Assembly (NCBI RefSeq): GCF_014076495.1
Contig: NZ_CP043575.1
Location: 4,030,001 to 4,094,000 of the forward strand
DNA length: 64,000 nt
Reading direction: 5' to 3'
From: Comamonas koreensis
GTDB lineage: Bacteria > Pseudomonadota > Gammaproteobacteria > Burkholderiales > Burkholderiaceae_C
Part shown: in pieces, positions 10,704 through 19,262 of the stretch
How the letters are laid out: each line of letters starts with the position of its first letter
Numbering within the stretch: position 1 is the first letter of the stretch
Notes under the pieces: model-generated
Database searches by the model: none
Told to the model about the DNA's origin: nothing
What the model saw: the letters and a program-made list of their open reading frames with translations, nothing else
Made by a program: the position numbers and the translations under genes

Positions 10704-10943
10704 TCAGGCATCGTCGCGCTTGATCAGCTGCAGGCCCTGCGCCGTAATGGTGAGATGGCCATCGCGCTGCTCGACCAAGCCGCGCTCGAGCAAACGCTTG
10801 GAGACATGCGCATGCAGCGCATCCTCCACCGAGATCGGTTCGCCCAGCTCCAGCTTCTTCAGCACGGCCAGCTCATCGACCGTGGGTTCATACACGGGGG
10901 CGTGGTAGGCGGTATGGGTGTGGGCAGCGTTGGTAGACAACAT
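10704..10943 (-). CDS. Small hypothetical protein, possible winged-helix fold
   Basis: 79 aa from the ATG at 10943, chosen because a strong Shine-Dalgarno (AGAAGGAG) lies 7 bp upstream; a longer frame exists but lacks one. No family recognised. The first 20 residues are His/Thr/Ala-rich. The remainder (DELAVLKKLELGEPISVEDA, then SKRLLERGLVEQRDGHLTIT) reads like a compact wHTH: two helices, a recognition-like helix and a beta wing with a terminal GLQLI strand. This fold suggestion is inference. It is monocistronic, with its own terminator. Confidence 0.7.
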   Translation of the reverse strand: MLSTNAAHTHTAYHAPVYEPTVDELAVLKKLELGEPISVEDALHAHVSKRLLERGLVEQRDGHLTITAQGLQLIKRDDA

Positions 10944-11181
10944 GGCAACTCCTTCTAAGGTTGCGATGCGTGCGTGTAGGCCTCGGGCTCGCTCGGGGTC
11001 TGCGCGTTGGCGCATCTGATCAATGAATGCCACGAAGCGTAAGGCGGTTTTTGGCAGGCGCCTGTAGGCGAATACCGCCAGCCTATCGCGACCGGATGCA
11101 GCATTGCATAACTTTACGCCCGCGCTGCCCGGGCTTTACAGCCGGCGCAGCGTGCGGCAGCGCACCAGGCTTCAGCGCAGC

Positions 11182-11847
11182 TTAGCGTGTCGGCCAGCTT
11201 CCCAATTGGTAGGCGCTGTCCCAGAACATCCATTCGAGCTCAGCGCTGTAGCGGTAGGCCTCGGCCATGCGCGTGCGCGTGGCCGAGTCAGCGGATTCGG
11301 CCACACGGTCGATCGTGGCGATGACGCCGCGCACCGCCGCATGAAACTCCTCACTGGCGTAGGTATCCACCCAGGCCTGGTAGGGGTTTCCCGGCTGGGA
11401 GCGGGCATGGATGTCGCGCCCCACTTCGGCATAGATCCAAAAGCAGGGCAAGAGCCCGGCCAGCGCCACCGGGTAACTCTGCGACCAGCTGTTGGCCAGC
11501 AAAAAGCTCGTGTAGTGGTGGCAGGCCGGCGTCAGTGGCGTGGCGGCAAAGTGCTGCGGCGTAATGCCGAAGTCGCGCATAAAGCCATCGTGCAGCTTGC
11601 GCTCCTCGGCCACCGCCTCATTGGCGGCATTGGCAAACTGCACCACGCCTTCTGCCTGGTCGGCCTTGGCGGCAGCGACGGCCAGCGCACGGCCATAGGC
11701 CACCAGGTAATGCGCATCCTGGATCATGTAATGGCGAAAGCGCTCGACCGACAAGCTGCCTGCCGCCAGCTCGCGGTTGAAGGGATGGTTCAAGGTGCGC
11801 TGGTACAGCGCCTGGTTGGCTTGCCACAAGGCCTGGCAAAACGACAT
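11182..11847 (-). CDS. tenA: Aminopyrimidine aminohydrolase (thiaminase II)
   Basis: 221 aa, full length. Residues matching the TenA active site are at the same numbers as in Bacillus TenA: Asp44 (in MIQDAHYL), Cys135 (LLPCFW) and Glu205 (SAELEWMF). TenA hydrolyses aminopyrimidine breakdown products of thiamine (and thiamine itself slowly), salvaging HMP for thiamine synthesis in the cytoplasm. The ATG is preceded by GAGGAG. No TPP riboswitch (no CTGAGA box) is visible in the 156 bp upstream, in contrast to thiC at 47899-49833. It is divergent from the DUF3626 gene. Confidence 0.95.
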   Translation of the reverse strand: MSFCQALWQANQALYQRTLNHPFNRELAAGSLSVERFRHYMIQDAHYLVAYGRALAVAAAKADQAEGVVQFANAANEAVAEERKLHDGFMRDFGITPQHFAATPLTPACHHYTSFLLANSWSQSYPVALAGLLPCFWIYAEVGRDIHARSQPGNPYQAWVDTYASEEFHAAVRGVIATIDRVAESADSATRTRMAEAYRYSAELEWMFWDSAYQLGSWPTR

Positions 11848-12003
11848 GCAAACTCCTCAAGAGATCGGGGATAAGCGCTGATTGTCGGCCAGCGCCGGGC
11901 CGCTGGGCAGTATCCAACCCCAGAACAGCCAGGGCATACATGCAGCGCAGAACCGGCTACGATCCATCCACTGCAGTCCCTGGACCTTCAACCGAACCTG
12001 CCC

Positions 12004-12882
12004 ATGCCCAGCCCCACGCCCTTGTTGACCGCCGCCCAGCAGCAAGCCCTGCAGGCCGTGCAACGCCGTGGCGGCCCGGTGCGCGAGCACGCACTTGCAC
12101 CCGCTTCGATTCACGTTCACTTTCATGCCGACTGGATCGTGCAAGGCCAGCCGCTGCTGGCGCTGCTGTGCCAGCAAGGCCGCTACCTGTCGCAGTTTGA
12201 GAGCGGCCGCAGCAATGGCAGCTACAGCCCCCAGCCCCAGGGCGAGCGCTGGCAGTGGGAGGACCAGCAGTTTGCGGGCGCCTACAACCACGCCGATCCC
12301 GCCGAGCGGCCGGTGTACGGCGCCGTCGATCTGGCGCCCTTGGGCCACCCCAGCCACCAGGGTTATGGCGCCGCGCCCCGCTTTGGATCGGCGTATCTGC
12401 AGCTGCACCGCGCCGCCACCGCGCGCAGCAGCTTTTGCGACCCCGACAGCTACTGGCAGCCCCGCCATGTCGGGCTGTGGCAGCAGATGGACTGGCAGCA
12501 GCTGCAATGCCTGCAACTGGCCGACCCGCTGGACCACTATGTCGAGGCCCAGCTGCATGGCGGCCTGGTGCTGGCGCGCGATGTGGCGGCCATCTGGCTC
12601 GACCCCTGCTACCGCAATACGCCGCTGGCGCAAGCCGTGCAGACTTCCGGTCTGCCCTTGCGCTTTCACGCCGGCTACCGGCTGCTGGCTGACCAACTGG
12701 CGCAAGCCAGCCTGTACCGGGGCGCCGAGGTGGCCGAGGTGCTGGCCGATATGCTGCAGCATGCGCCAGGTGGGCTCACCCCAGCCGATCTGGGCCAGGC
12801 CCAGGCCTGCCATCGCTACCCGGCAGCACTGCTGAAAAAGGCCTGGCATTGCATAGCCCACCTGGGCAGGCAGTCGGGTTAG
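12004..12882 (+). CDS. DUF3626 domain-containing protein
   Basis: 292 aa. Resembles the DUF3626 family: a conserved HVHFHAD motif near residue 37, LLALL...GRYLSQFESG near residue 55, then GSAYLQL...RSSFC and YVEAQLHGGLVL. The clustered His/Asp/Glu residues suggest a metal-binding or hydrolytic site, but family function is not established. No signal peptide. It starts divergently from tenA and has no obvious Shine-Dalgarno. No terminator before the flavoprotein gene 76 bp downstream, so the two may share a transcript. Confidence 0.8.
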   Translation: MPSPTPLLTAAQQQALQAVQRRGGPVREHALAPASIHVHFHADWIVQGQPLLALLCQQGRYLSQFESGRSNGSYSPQPQGERWQWEDQQFAGAYNHADPAERPVYGAVDLAPLGHPSHQGYGAAPRFGSAYLQLHRAATARSSFCDPDSYWQPRHVGLWQQMDWQQLQCLQLADPLDHYVEAQLHGGLVLARDVAAIWLDPCYRNTPLAQAVQTSGLPLRFHAGYRLLADQLAQASLYRGAEVAEVLADMLQHAPGGLTPADLGQAQACHRYPAALLKKAWHCIAHLGRQSG

Positions 12883-12958
12883 AGCCGCATCACCGATAAT
12901 CGCTGCTTTTGTCGGCGCAGGCACTCAATTGAGAGGCCCAGCCATCTTCCGGATCCGC

Positions 12959-14206
12959 ATGCCTTCTCCCGCTCCCTCCCACCTGTTCGATACCGTCATC
13001 ATTGGCGCAGGCGCTGCCGGCCTGTTTTGTGCGGCGCAGGCGGGCCAGCGCGGGCTCAAGGTACTGCTGATTGACCATGCGGCCAAGGTCGCAGAGAAGA
13101 TCCGCATCTCGGGCGGCGGGCGCAGCAACTTCACCAACCGCGATCTGGATGTGCGCCAGCCGCACCGGCACTTTGTCGGCCAGAACCCGCAGTTCTGCCG
13201 CTCGGCACTGTCGCGCTTTGGGCCGGCCGAATTTGTCGCGCTGGTCGACAAGCACGGCATTGCCCACCACGAAAAGCACAAGGGCCAGCTGTTTGCGGAC
13301 CATTCGGCCGAAGACATCATCGCGATGCTGCTGGCCGAGTGCCGCGCGGGCGAGGTGACCCACTGGCAGCCCTGCGCTGTCAACGCCGTTGCGGCGCTGG
13401 ATGCCGATGCCCAAGGCCAGCGCTTTCAGGTCAGCACCGCCCAGGGCACGGTGCACTGCCGCCACCTGGTGGTTGCCACCGGCGGCCTGTCCATCCCCAA
13501 GATTGGTGCCACCGACCTGGGCTACCGCCTGGCCCAGCAGTTTGGTCTGGCACTGGTGCCGCGTGTGCCAGGCCTTGTGCCGATGACCTTCGATGGCAGT
13601 GCCTGGGCGCCCTATGCGCAGCTGGCGGGCCTGGCCTTGCCGGTGGTAATTGGCACCGGCAGCAAGAAAAACCGCATGACATTCAACGAAGACCTGCTGT
13701 TCACGCACCGGGGCCTGTCGGGGCCGGCCATCCTGCAGATCTCGAGCTACTGGACGCCCGGCACACCCATCGACATCAACCTGGTGCCTGAGGTGGATGT
13801 GGCCGAGCAGCTGCTGCAGGCCAAGCAGCGCTCGCGCAAGCTGATTGCCAATGCGCTGGCCAGCCTGGTGCCCGCGCGCCTGGCCGATGCCTGGGTGGCG
13901 CAGGATGCCGAATGGCAGCGCCCGATTGCCGAGGCGAGTGACAAGGCCCTGCTGCGCCTGGCCGAGCGCCTGACGCGCTGGGAGCTGACCCCCACCGGCA
14001 CCGAAGGCTATAAAAAGGCTGAGGTCACCGTGGGCGGTGTGGACACGCGCGAGCTGTCGCAGCAAACGATGGAGGCCAAGAAGGTGCCGGGCCTCTACTG
14101 CATTGGCGAGGTGGTGGATATCACCGGCTGGCTGGGCGGCTACAACTTTCAATGGGCCTGGGCCAGTGCGGCCGCCTGCGCAGCGGGCATGGCAGAAAGC
14201 CAATAA
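12959..14206 (+). CDS. HI0933-family flavoprotein (BaiN/RdsA-like NAD(P)/FAD-dependent oxidoreductase)
   Basis: 415 aa from the ATG at 12959; a TTG start 30 bp upstream is possible but less likely. The N-terminus has the Rossmann FAD motif VIIGAGAAGL, then the family-specific ISGGGRSNFTN loop, a central beta-barrel insertion, and the C-terminal FAD-binding signature GEVVDITGWLGGYNFQWA. This family is widespread, and a Bacteroides/Clostridium homologue acts in bile-acid dehydroxylation; the physiological role in proteobacteria is unsettled. Cytoplasmic. The domain call is very secure, the specific reaction is not. Confidence 0.92.
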   Translation: MPSPAPSHLFDTVIIGAGAAGLFCAAQAGQRGLKVLLIDHAAKVAEKIRISGGGRSNFTNRDLDVRQPHRHFVGQNPQFCRSALSRFGPAEFVALVDKHGIAHHEKHKGQLFADHSAEDIIAMLLAECRAGEVTHWQPCAVNAVAALDADAQGQRFQVSTAQGTVHCRHLVVATGGLSIPKIGATDLGYRLAQQFGLALVPRVPGLVPMTFDGSAWAPYAQLAGLALPVVIGTGSKKNRMTFNEDLLFTHRGLSGPAILQISSYWTPGTPIDINLVPEVDVAEQLLQAKQRSRKLIANALASLVPARLADAWVAQDAEWQRPIAEASDKALLRLAERLTRWELTPTGTEGYKKAEVTVGGVDTRELSQQTMEAKKVPGLYCIGEVVDITGWLGGYNFQWAWASAAACAAGMAESQ

Positions 14207-14279
14207 CAGCAGGACGCAAGGCAAGATGCAGGAGAGCAACAGCGCAGGTCTGGCTCCCCGCTTGCAAACCGCGACCCTC

Positions 14280-14308
14280 TTGCTTTTGGATCAAAAGCCG
14301 GATATAAT
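14280..14308 (+). promoter_or_regulatory. Sigma-70 promoter of rpsU
   Basis: -35 TTGCTT (14280-14285), 17-bp spacer, and a perfect -10 TATAAT (14303-14308). The box lies 130 bp upstream of the rpsU start, leaving a leader of about 120 nt. This is the cleanest -10 element noticed in the window. Confidence 0.75.
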
Positions 14309-14437
14309 CTCCCCTCTTTGCTGGCAAAGCCCTGTCTGCCAATACTAGTCAATATGACAGGGCAAAACCGCCATTCAAGGCTTTGGGGCGCGATCTTCCC
14401 CAAAACCCGCTGTTGGCACCAATGGAAACATTAGCTA

Positions 14438-14650
14438 ATGACGACTATCCGTGTAAAAGAAAACGAACCCTTTGACGTTGCGCTGCGCCGCTTCAAGCGC
14501 ACCATCGAAAAACTGGGCCTGCTGACCGACCTGCGCGCTCGCGAGTTCTACGAAAAGCCAACTGCTGAGCGCAAGCGCAAGAAGGCTGCTGCCGTCAAGC
14601 GCCACTACAAGCGCGTTCGCAGCATGCAACTGCCCAAGAAGCTGTACTGA
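14438..14650 (+). CDS. rpsU: 30S ribosomal protein S21
   Basis: 70 aa, the usual length. The sequence [20 protein letters not shown] followed by a Lys/Arg-rich tail ([15 protein letters not shown]...LPKKLY) is unmistakable. S21 binds the small subunit near the anti-Shine-Dalgarno end of 16S rRNA and is needed for initiation on many mRNAs. Own promoter upstream and intrinsic terminator downstream. yqeY follows, as in many proteobacteria; the classic dnaG-rpoD partners are not in the visible neighbourhood. Confidence 0.98.
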
Positions 14651-14697
14651 TCGCAGCTCTCACAGGCCTGACGCAATTTGCCCAGGCTGTGACACCA

Positions 14698-14729
14698 CCC
14701 GCGCTCGGGACGCCAGGCGCGGGTTTTTT
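14698..14729 (+). terminator. Rho-independent terminator after rpsU
   Basis: Stem CCCGCGC/GCGCGGG with a 12-nt loop followed by six Ts, 48 bp after the rpsU stop. Partial read-through into yqeY is plausible. Confidence 0.85.
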
Positions 14730-14801
14730 GTTTTCTGGCCATCGCCAGATTTTTCAGGCAGACCGCTGCTTGCGTCGACGGCCTGCCAACAGGAGCCTGT
14801 T

Positions 14802-15248
14802 ATGAGCTTGAAAGCACAAATCACCGAAGACATGAAGAACGCGATGCGCGCCAAGGACACGGAACGCCTGGGCACCATCCGCTTGCTGCAAGCTGCGATG
14901 AAGCAGAAGGAAGTCGATGAGCGCGTCGAGCTCGATGACGCGATGGTGATCGCCATCGTCGACAAGATGATCAAGCAGCGCAAGGACAGCATCGCCGCAT
15001 TTGAAACTGCCGGCCGCCAGGACCTGGCCGACAAGGAAAAGTCGGAAATCGAGGTCATCAAGGCCTACCTGCCAGAGCGCATGTCCGCCGAAGAAGTGAC
15101 CGCTGCGGTCCAGGCCATCGTGGCGGAACTGGGCGCCTCGGGCCCTGGCGACATGGGCAAGGTCATGGGCGCCGTCAAGACCCAGCTGGCGGGCAAGGCG
15201 GACATGGGCCAGGTCTCTGCCGCCGTGAAGGCTGCACTGGCCCCCTGA
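14802..15248 (+). CDS. yqeY: GatB/YqeY domain-containing protein
   Basis: 148 aa, the standard size. It matches the YqeY family throughout (MSLKAQITEDMKNAMRAKD, then LPERMSAEEV and GPGDMGKVMGAVK). YqeY resembles the C-terminal tail domain of GatB, which contacts tRNA in the amidotransferase; free-standing YqeY is assumed to bind tRNA but its role is unclear. A good Shine-Dalgarno (AGGAG) precedes the ATG. Its link to rpsU is a common synteny. Confidence 0.93.
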   Translation: MSLKAQITEDMKNAMRAKDTERLGTIRLLQAAMKQKEVDERVELDDAMVIAIVDKMIKQRKDSIAAFETAGRQDLADKEKSEIEVIKAYLPERMSAEEVTAAVQAIVAELGASGPGDMGKVMGAVKTQLAGKADMGQVSAAVKAALAP

Positions 15249-15297
15249 TCGCCGGGAGGCAGGCCCCGGGTACGGGGCTGCCCGGAAGACAAACATC

Positions 15298-15337
15298 AAA
15301 AAAACCACTGCAGCACCGAGCGGCAGTGGTTTTTTTG
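15298..15337. terminator. Bidirectional intrinsic terminator between yqeY and the DUF11 protein
   Basis: Hairpin AACCACTGC...GCAGTGGTT flanked by an A-run on the left and a T-run on the right, so it can serve both converging genes. Confidence 0.85.
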
Positions 15338-15352
15338 TGGGCGCTTTGCCGC

Positions 15353-18300
15353 TCAGTGGCGGCAGCGCTGGCGCATGCGGCGCAGGCCCAGCGCAGCGGC
15401 CCCGCCCAGCAGCAGCGACATCAGCAGCTGCCCCGCCAGCGATACCGTGGGTACCGCCACCGGCGCGGGCAACGGTGTCGGGTCTGGATCCGGAGTGGGG
15501 TCAGGGTCTGGAGTCGGGTCAGGTGTGGGATCGGGCGCAGGTGGGTCCACATCGATGGTGTTGCTGTAGACCTCATCCTCGTCCTCACTGCTGCAAGGCG
15601 CGCTGCTGCTGCACTGGGCCGCATCGCTTACCCGGGCCAGATTGCGAACATGCGCAGGTGCCGTGGCCGTGATCCGGGCCAGTACCGCATAGCGCACGGT
15701 TTCGCCGCCTGCCAGCGTCACGCCGGTGCAACCCGATGGGCTGCAGACACCTGCGGCGCTGTGGCCCCCAACCTCGGTCGCAACAATCTCGGTCACCACC
15801 ATGCCGCTGGGCACATCGTCCCATTGCAGCTCTACGGGCATGCCGCCTTCATTGCTCAGCGTCACCACATAGCGCGTGCTGCTGCCTTCCAGCACCTGGC
15901 TCACGCCATTGCTTTTGAGCACGGTGATATGGGCGGGGGCCAGCACATCAGTGCGCGCCTGGGCACAGCTGTCGGCAGGCAGGCAGGCAGCGCCCGGCAC
16001 AGGCGGCTCGCTGCCCCCCAGCGGATCGATGGCAGCATGGTTGGTGATGCTGCCGGCCTGCGCTGGCGCGATGGCATGCAAGCCAAAGGCAACATGGCCG
16101 CCTTGCTCCAGCGCGGCATCCAGCACCAGCTCGCACTCCAGCGGCTCGCCACTACAGACCACCGATGTCACACCGGCACCGGGCGAGGCACCCGTCAGGC
16201 GCATGCCATCGGGCAGGGCCTCAGCGACCACCAGCGTTTGCCCGGCGGCAACGGCCGTCTGGCCGCTGTTGCCAATGCGGAACTGGTAGTCCAGCGCCTG
16301 GCCCGCTTCCACCGTTGCCGCGGCCGTCTTGCTCAGCGTCAGATGCACGGGGCTGCGCAGAGAGTCGGTATCCGTCACTGTGCAGGGGGATGCTGCCGTG
16401 CAGTTCGCCCCCGTCAGCGTGGCCGTATTGCTGACCGTGGCATCGGCACGGCCCTCCACCAGCGCCGTGACCCGCGCCCGCACCTGGTAGCTGACGCTGG
16501 CGTTGGCGGCAACCGTGATGCCGTTGCAGCCCATCGGTGCCTGCAGGCTGCAGCTGCCGGCATCACTGGGCGCTGCGGCCGCCAGCGGCGTGATGGCCTC
16601 GATCTCCATGCCTTGGGGGCTGTCCAGCCAGGCGAGGCCGGCAGCGGGCATGCCGCCGCTGTTGGTAATGGTGACGGTATAGCTGCTGCTGGCGCCTTCG
16701 GTCAGCGTATCGACACCATTGCTCTTGTGGATGCTGACAGCGGCGGGCAGCACGATGGCATCGCGGTCCTCGGCGCTGCAGCTGTTGCCGCCGCTGCAGG
16801 TCGCGCCACTCAAGGTCACCGCATTGCGAGCGCTGTCCACACCCACCTCGCCGGTGACGGTTGCCTGCACCGCATAGACAATCGATTCGCCAGCCGCAAC
16901 GGCGATATCCGAGCAACCACTGACGGTGCATAGGCCGGCCTCGCTGTTGGCGCCCACCGTCGTGGCGCTGATGCGCTCAATAGCCAGGCCCACCGGGCTC
17001 TCTGCCCAACGCAGGCCCGCAGCTGCACTGCCGCCGGTGTTGCGCACAACCACCTGGTAGACCGTGCTGGCACCCTGTGCCAGCACATCCACGCCATTGC
17101 TCTTGCTGATCTGCATATTGGCCGCCGCCACCACCTGGTCAGTATCGGTGCTGGCGCAGCCGCTCACCCGCTCGCTGGTGCAGGTGCCGCCCTGCACCAC
17201 GGCCTTGTTGCTGACCGAGGCGCCTGCAGCTACGGTAGCATTCACTTTTGCGCTGACGATGTAGACGATGGATTGGCCCGCAGCCAAGGTGATGCCGGTG
17301 CAGCCCGTGGTGCTGCAGGTTCCCGCCACACTACCGGCCCCCACGCTGCCCGCGCGGATACCACTGACCGCCAGGCCGCTGGGCACATCGCTCCAGCTCA
17401 GGCCCGCGAACGCGGTCGCTGCGCTGTTGCTCAGGGTCACGCTGTAGGTGGTCTCGGCGCCCACGGTCAGGCGGTCCACCCCATTGGTCTTGACCACACT
17501 GACCGAGTCGGCGGCCACGATCAGATCCGCATCGCTGCTGCTGCAACTGGCGGGACTGCCGTTGCTGCAGTTGGCGCCGTTCACAACGGCGGTGTTCGAT
17601 GCCATCGTACCCACCAAGCCGGTCACCTCCGCCTCCACGCGGTACGTGATCGATGCACCCGGCGCCAGGCGCAGGCCCGTGCAGCCACTGCTATTGCAGA
17701 CACCGGCATCGCTGCCCGCGCCCACGGCACCGGCCTCAATACCCAGCACGCGCAGGCCTTGGGGCAGATCCTGCCAGGAGACATCGCTGGCCAGCGAGCC
17801 GCCGGTATTGCTGATCGTCACGGTGTAGACCGTGCGGCCGCCTGCGGTCACGGCTGCGGCCGCATTGGTCTTTTGCACGCTCAAGGCCGCCGGGGTGCTC
17901 ACGGCCTCCTGGTTGTAGGCAACAAAGGCAATGTCGGAGTCGCCGCTCAAGGCCTGCACAAAGCCAGCCACCCGGCCCATGTTCTGCGGCGTGATGCCAA
18001 AGTCGGCGAAATAGTAAGCACGTATGCGCAGGTCACGGCTGCCATCACCGACCGAGGACTTGGTGTGGTTGGGGTTCCAGAACTGCCAGTTCTGCCGGGC
18101 GACGACCGGCACGCTGCTGAGCGCGATGCTGACGCTGTTCCCCACGACCGCGCCCGTGTCGTCGATGAAATAAAAGGTGTCGGTCTTGCTCGATGGCTGG
18201 CCGACCTGGGTCACCAGCACATCGGGCACATCATCCGTCGTGGACTCGGGATTGCCCACGCTCGCACTGAAGCGCAGCGAGCTCGCCGGGATATTGAACA

Positions 18301-18724
18301 AGGCCGTGCTGAGGTCCAGCCCATGCACGCCATCAGACAGGTAGGAGGCCCGGGTCTTGGAGATATCGTAGCTCGCGCTTTGCGCGATGGCATTGAGACC
18401 GCCCGTAGCCGGGAGCGAGCTGGCGTTGGGCGTAAAGCCCTGGAAGACCGCCGGCTCAAAAGCCCCGGTCAGCACCGCATCATTGACCCCGGTCGAGTAG
18501 CGCACGCCTCCGGCTGTGAACGCCAGCAGATCGTTGCTCCCATTGGCAGCAGGCGCCGTGGCGGCGTTGCTGGTACTGGCCGTCCAGCGGTTGCCGTTGA
18601 AGCTGCCCCAGACAGCGGTCACATTGTCTGCCGCATGTGCCACGCCCTGCCCCAGCACCAAGCAAAGCCCCAGCAAGCCACGCATCCGCCGCGCACCCTG
18701 CGCCCACCTATTCACTGAACCCAT
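15353..18724 (-). CDS. Exported repeat protein with six DUF11-like domains and IPTL-CTERM sorting tail
   Basis: 1123 aa from the ATG at 18724 (a GTG codon lies directly before it). Signal peptide ends near VAHA|ADN. Residues about 30-280 form a unique N-terminal domain. Six DUF11-like beta-sandwich repeats then start near residues 281, 405, 536, 661, 793 and 931, each opening with a variant of V.K.NGVD...G..TVYTVTISN.GG. Most contain two Cys pairs. A DPTPDP spacer follows, then from about residue 1091 VPTVSLAGQ, a hydrophobic helix and LRRMRQR, the layout of an IPTL-CTERM tail (substrates of exosortase-type sorting). Likely a surface or envelope protein; no enzymatic motif. No exosortase gene lies in the window. 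Confidence 0.85.
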   Translation of the reverse strand: MGSVNRWAQGARRMRGLLGLCLVLGQGVAHAADNVTAVWGSFNGNRWTASTSNAATAPAANGSNDLLAFTAGGVRYSTGVNDAVLTGAFEPAVFQGFTPNASSLPATGGLNAIAQSASYDISKTRASYLSDGVHGLDLSTALFNIPASSLRFSASVGNPESTTDDVPDVLVTQVGQPSSKTDTFYFIDDTGAVVGNSVSIALSSVPVVARQNWQFWNPNHTKSSVGDGSRDLRIRAYYFADFGITPQNMGRVAGFVQALSGDSDIAFVAYNQEAVSTPAALSVQKTNAAAAVTAGGRTVYTVTISNTGGSLASDVSWQDLPQGLRVLGIEAGAVGAGSDAGVCNSSGCTGLRLAPGASITYRVEAEVTGLVGTMASNTAVVNGANCSNGSPASCSSSDADLIVAADSVSVVKTNGVDRLTVGAETTYSVTLSNSAATAFAGLSWSDVPSGLAVSGIRAGSVGAGSVAGTCSTTGCTGITLAAGQSIVYIVSAKVNATVAAGASVSNKAVVQGGTCTSERVSGCASTDTDQVVAAANMQISKSNGVDVLAQGASTVYQVVVRNTGGSAAAGLRWAESPVGLAIERISATTVGANSEAGLCTVSGCSDIAVAAGESIVYAVQATVTGEVGVDSARNAVTLSGATCSGGNSCSAEDRDAIVLPAAVSIHKSNGVDTLTEGASSSYTVTITNSGGMPAAGLAWLDSPQGMEIEAITPLAAAAPSDAGSCSLQAPMGCNGITVAANASVSYQVRARVTALVEGRADATVSNTATLTGANCTAASPCTVTDTDSLRSPVHLTLSKTAAATVEAGQALDYQFRIGNSGQTAVAAGQTLVVAEALPDGMRLTGASPGAGVTSVVCSGEPLECELVLDAALEQGGHVAFGLHAIAPAQAGSITNHAAIDPLGGSEPPVPGAACLPADSCAQARTDVLAPAHITVLKSNGVSQVLEGSSTRYVVTLSNEGGMPVELQWDDVPSGMVVTEIVATEVGGHSAAGVCSPSGCTGVTLAGGETVRYAVLARITATAPAHVRNLARVSDAAQCSSSAPCSSEDEDEVYSNTIDVDPPAPDPTPDPTPDPDPTPDPDPTPLPAPVAVPTVSLAGQLLMSLLLGGAAALGLRRMRQRCRH

Positions 18725-19262
18725 CACACCTTGACCGTTCTAGTTGAAAACACCGACACCGAAATGCCAAGACCCTGAAGCCTGTGCAGCATCAGGGCCT
18801 GTGTCCATCAGTTGAAATTCAAAAAAATATATTAACTTAATCAATTATCAAAATAAAGCCTTTGATTCCATGTATTCACTTTGGTTAACAAAGACTGAAA
18901 TTTGGCCTGGGCCCAACCTTGACTGAAATCAATAAATTTCAATAGGTTATTTATGTATCATTTTATTTCACAACTCAATACACCAGCAAGATTGCGGTGT
19001 ATGCGCATGGCGCCTGGCCTGTGAGAGCCTTTAGCAAGCGGCGTTCGGTCCCACAGGATGGATGCAGGGCCCGAGGAAACTGACATCGAACCAGCCAGCA
19101 AGCGTCTGGCCCTGTGTGCACTGACCTTCAAATGCAGAAATTGGTAACGATTCCCTGCAAAATCCTTGGCTTTGCCGCCATGCTTTTACAATGCTCGGTT
19201 GGCTGTAGGCTTCCATGACACACAGCTATGCGGTCGGTGCCGACTGCCTTGTTTCACTTCCT
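18725..19262. other. 538-bp AT-rich divergent regulatory region
   Basis: Separates the minus-strand DUF11 protein gene from the plus-strand GKPGRG-repeat gene. About 18810-18980 is markedly AT-rich against a GC-rich background and contains the inverted repeat TGAAAT/ATTTCA at 18924-18941. A plausible promoter for the plus gene is annotated at 19166-19192. No ORF here looks real. Confidence 0.7.
19166..19192 (+). promoter_or_regulatory. Candidate sigma-70 promoter of the GKPGRG-repeat protein gene
   Basis: -35-like TTGGCT (19166-19171) and -10-like TACAAT (19187-19192) with a rather short 15-bp spacer, about 70 bp before the chosen start. Confidence 0.4.

Noticed and set aside
10430-10723. 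97-codon frame in the 63-bp repeat region
   Set aside because: It runs through the second repeat copy and the terminator of the opposite gene; no similarity or good start.
11857-11967. 36-codon hydrophobic peptide frame upstream of tenA (minus strand)
   Set aside because: Looks like a signal peptide (MPWLFWGWILPS) but has only a weak Shine-Dalgarno and no downstream domain; cannot separate it from chance.
11848-12003. TPP riboswitch upstream of tenA
   Set aside because: No CTGAGA or the other aptamer boxes are visible.
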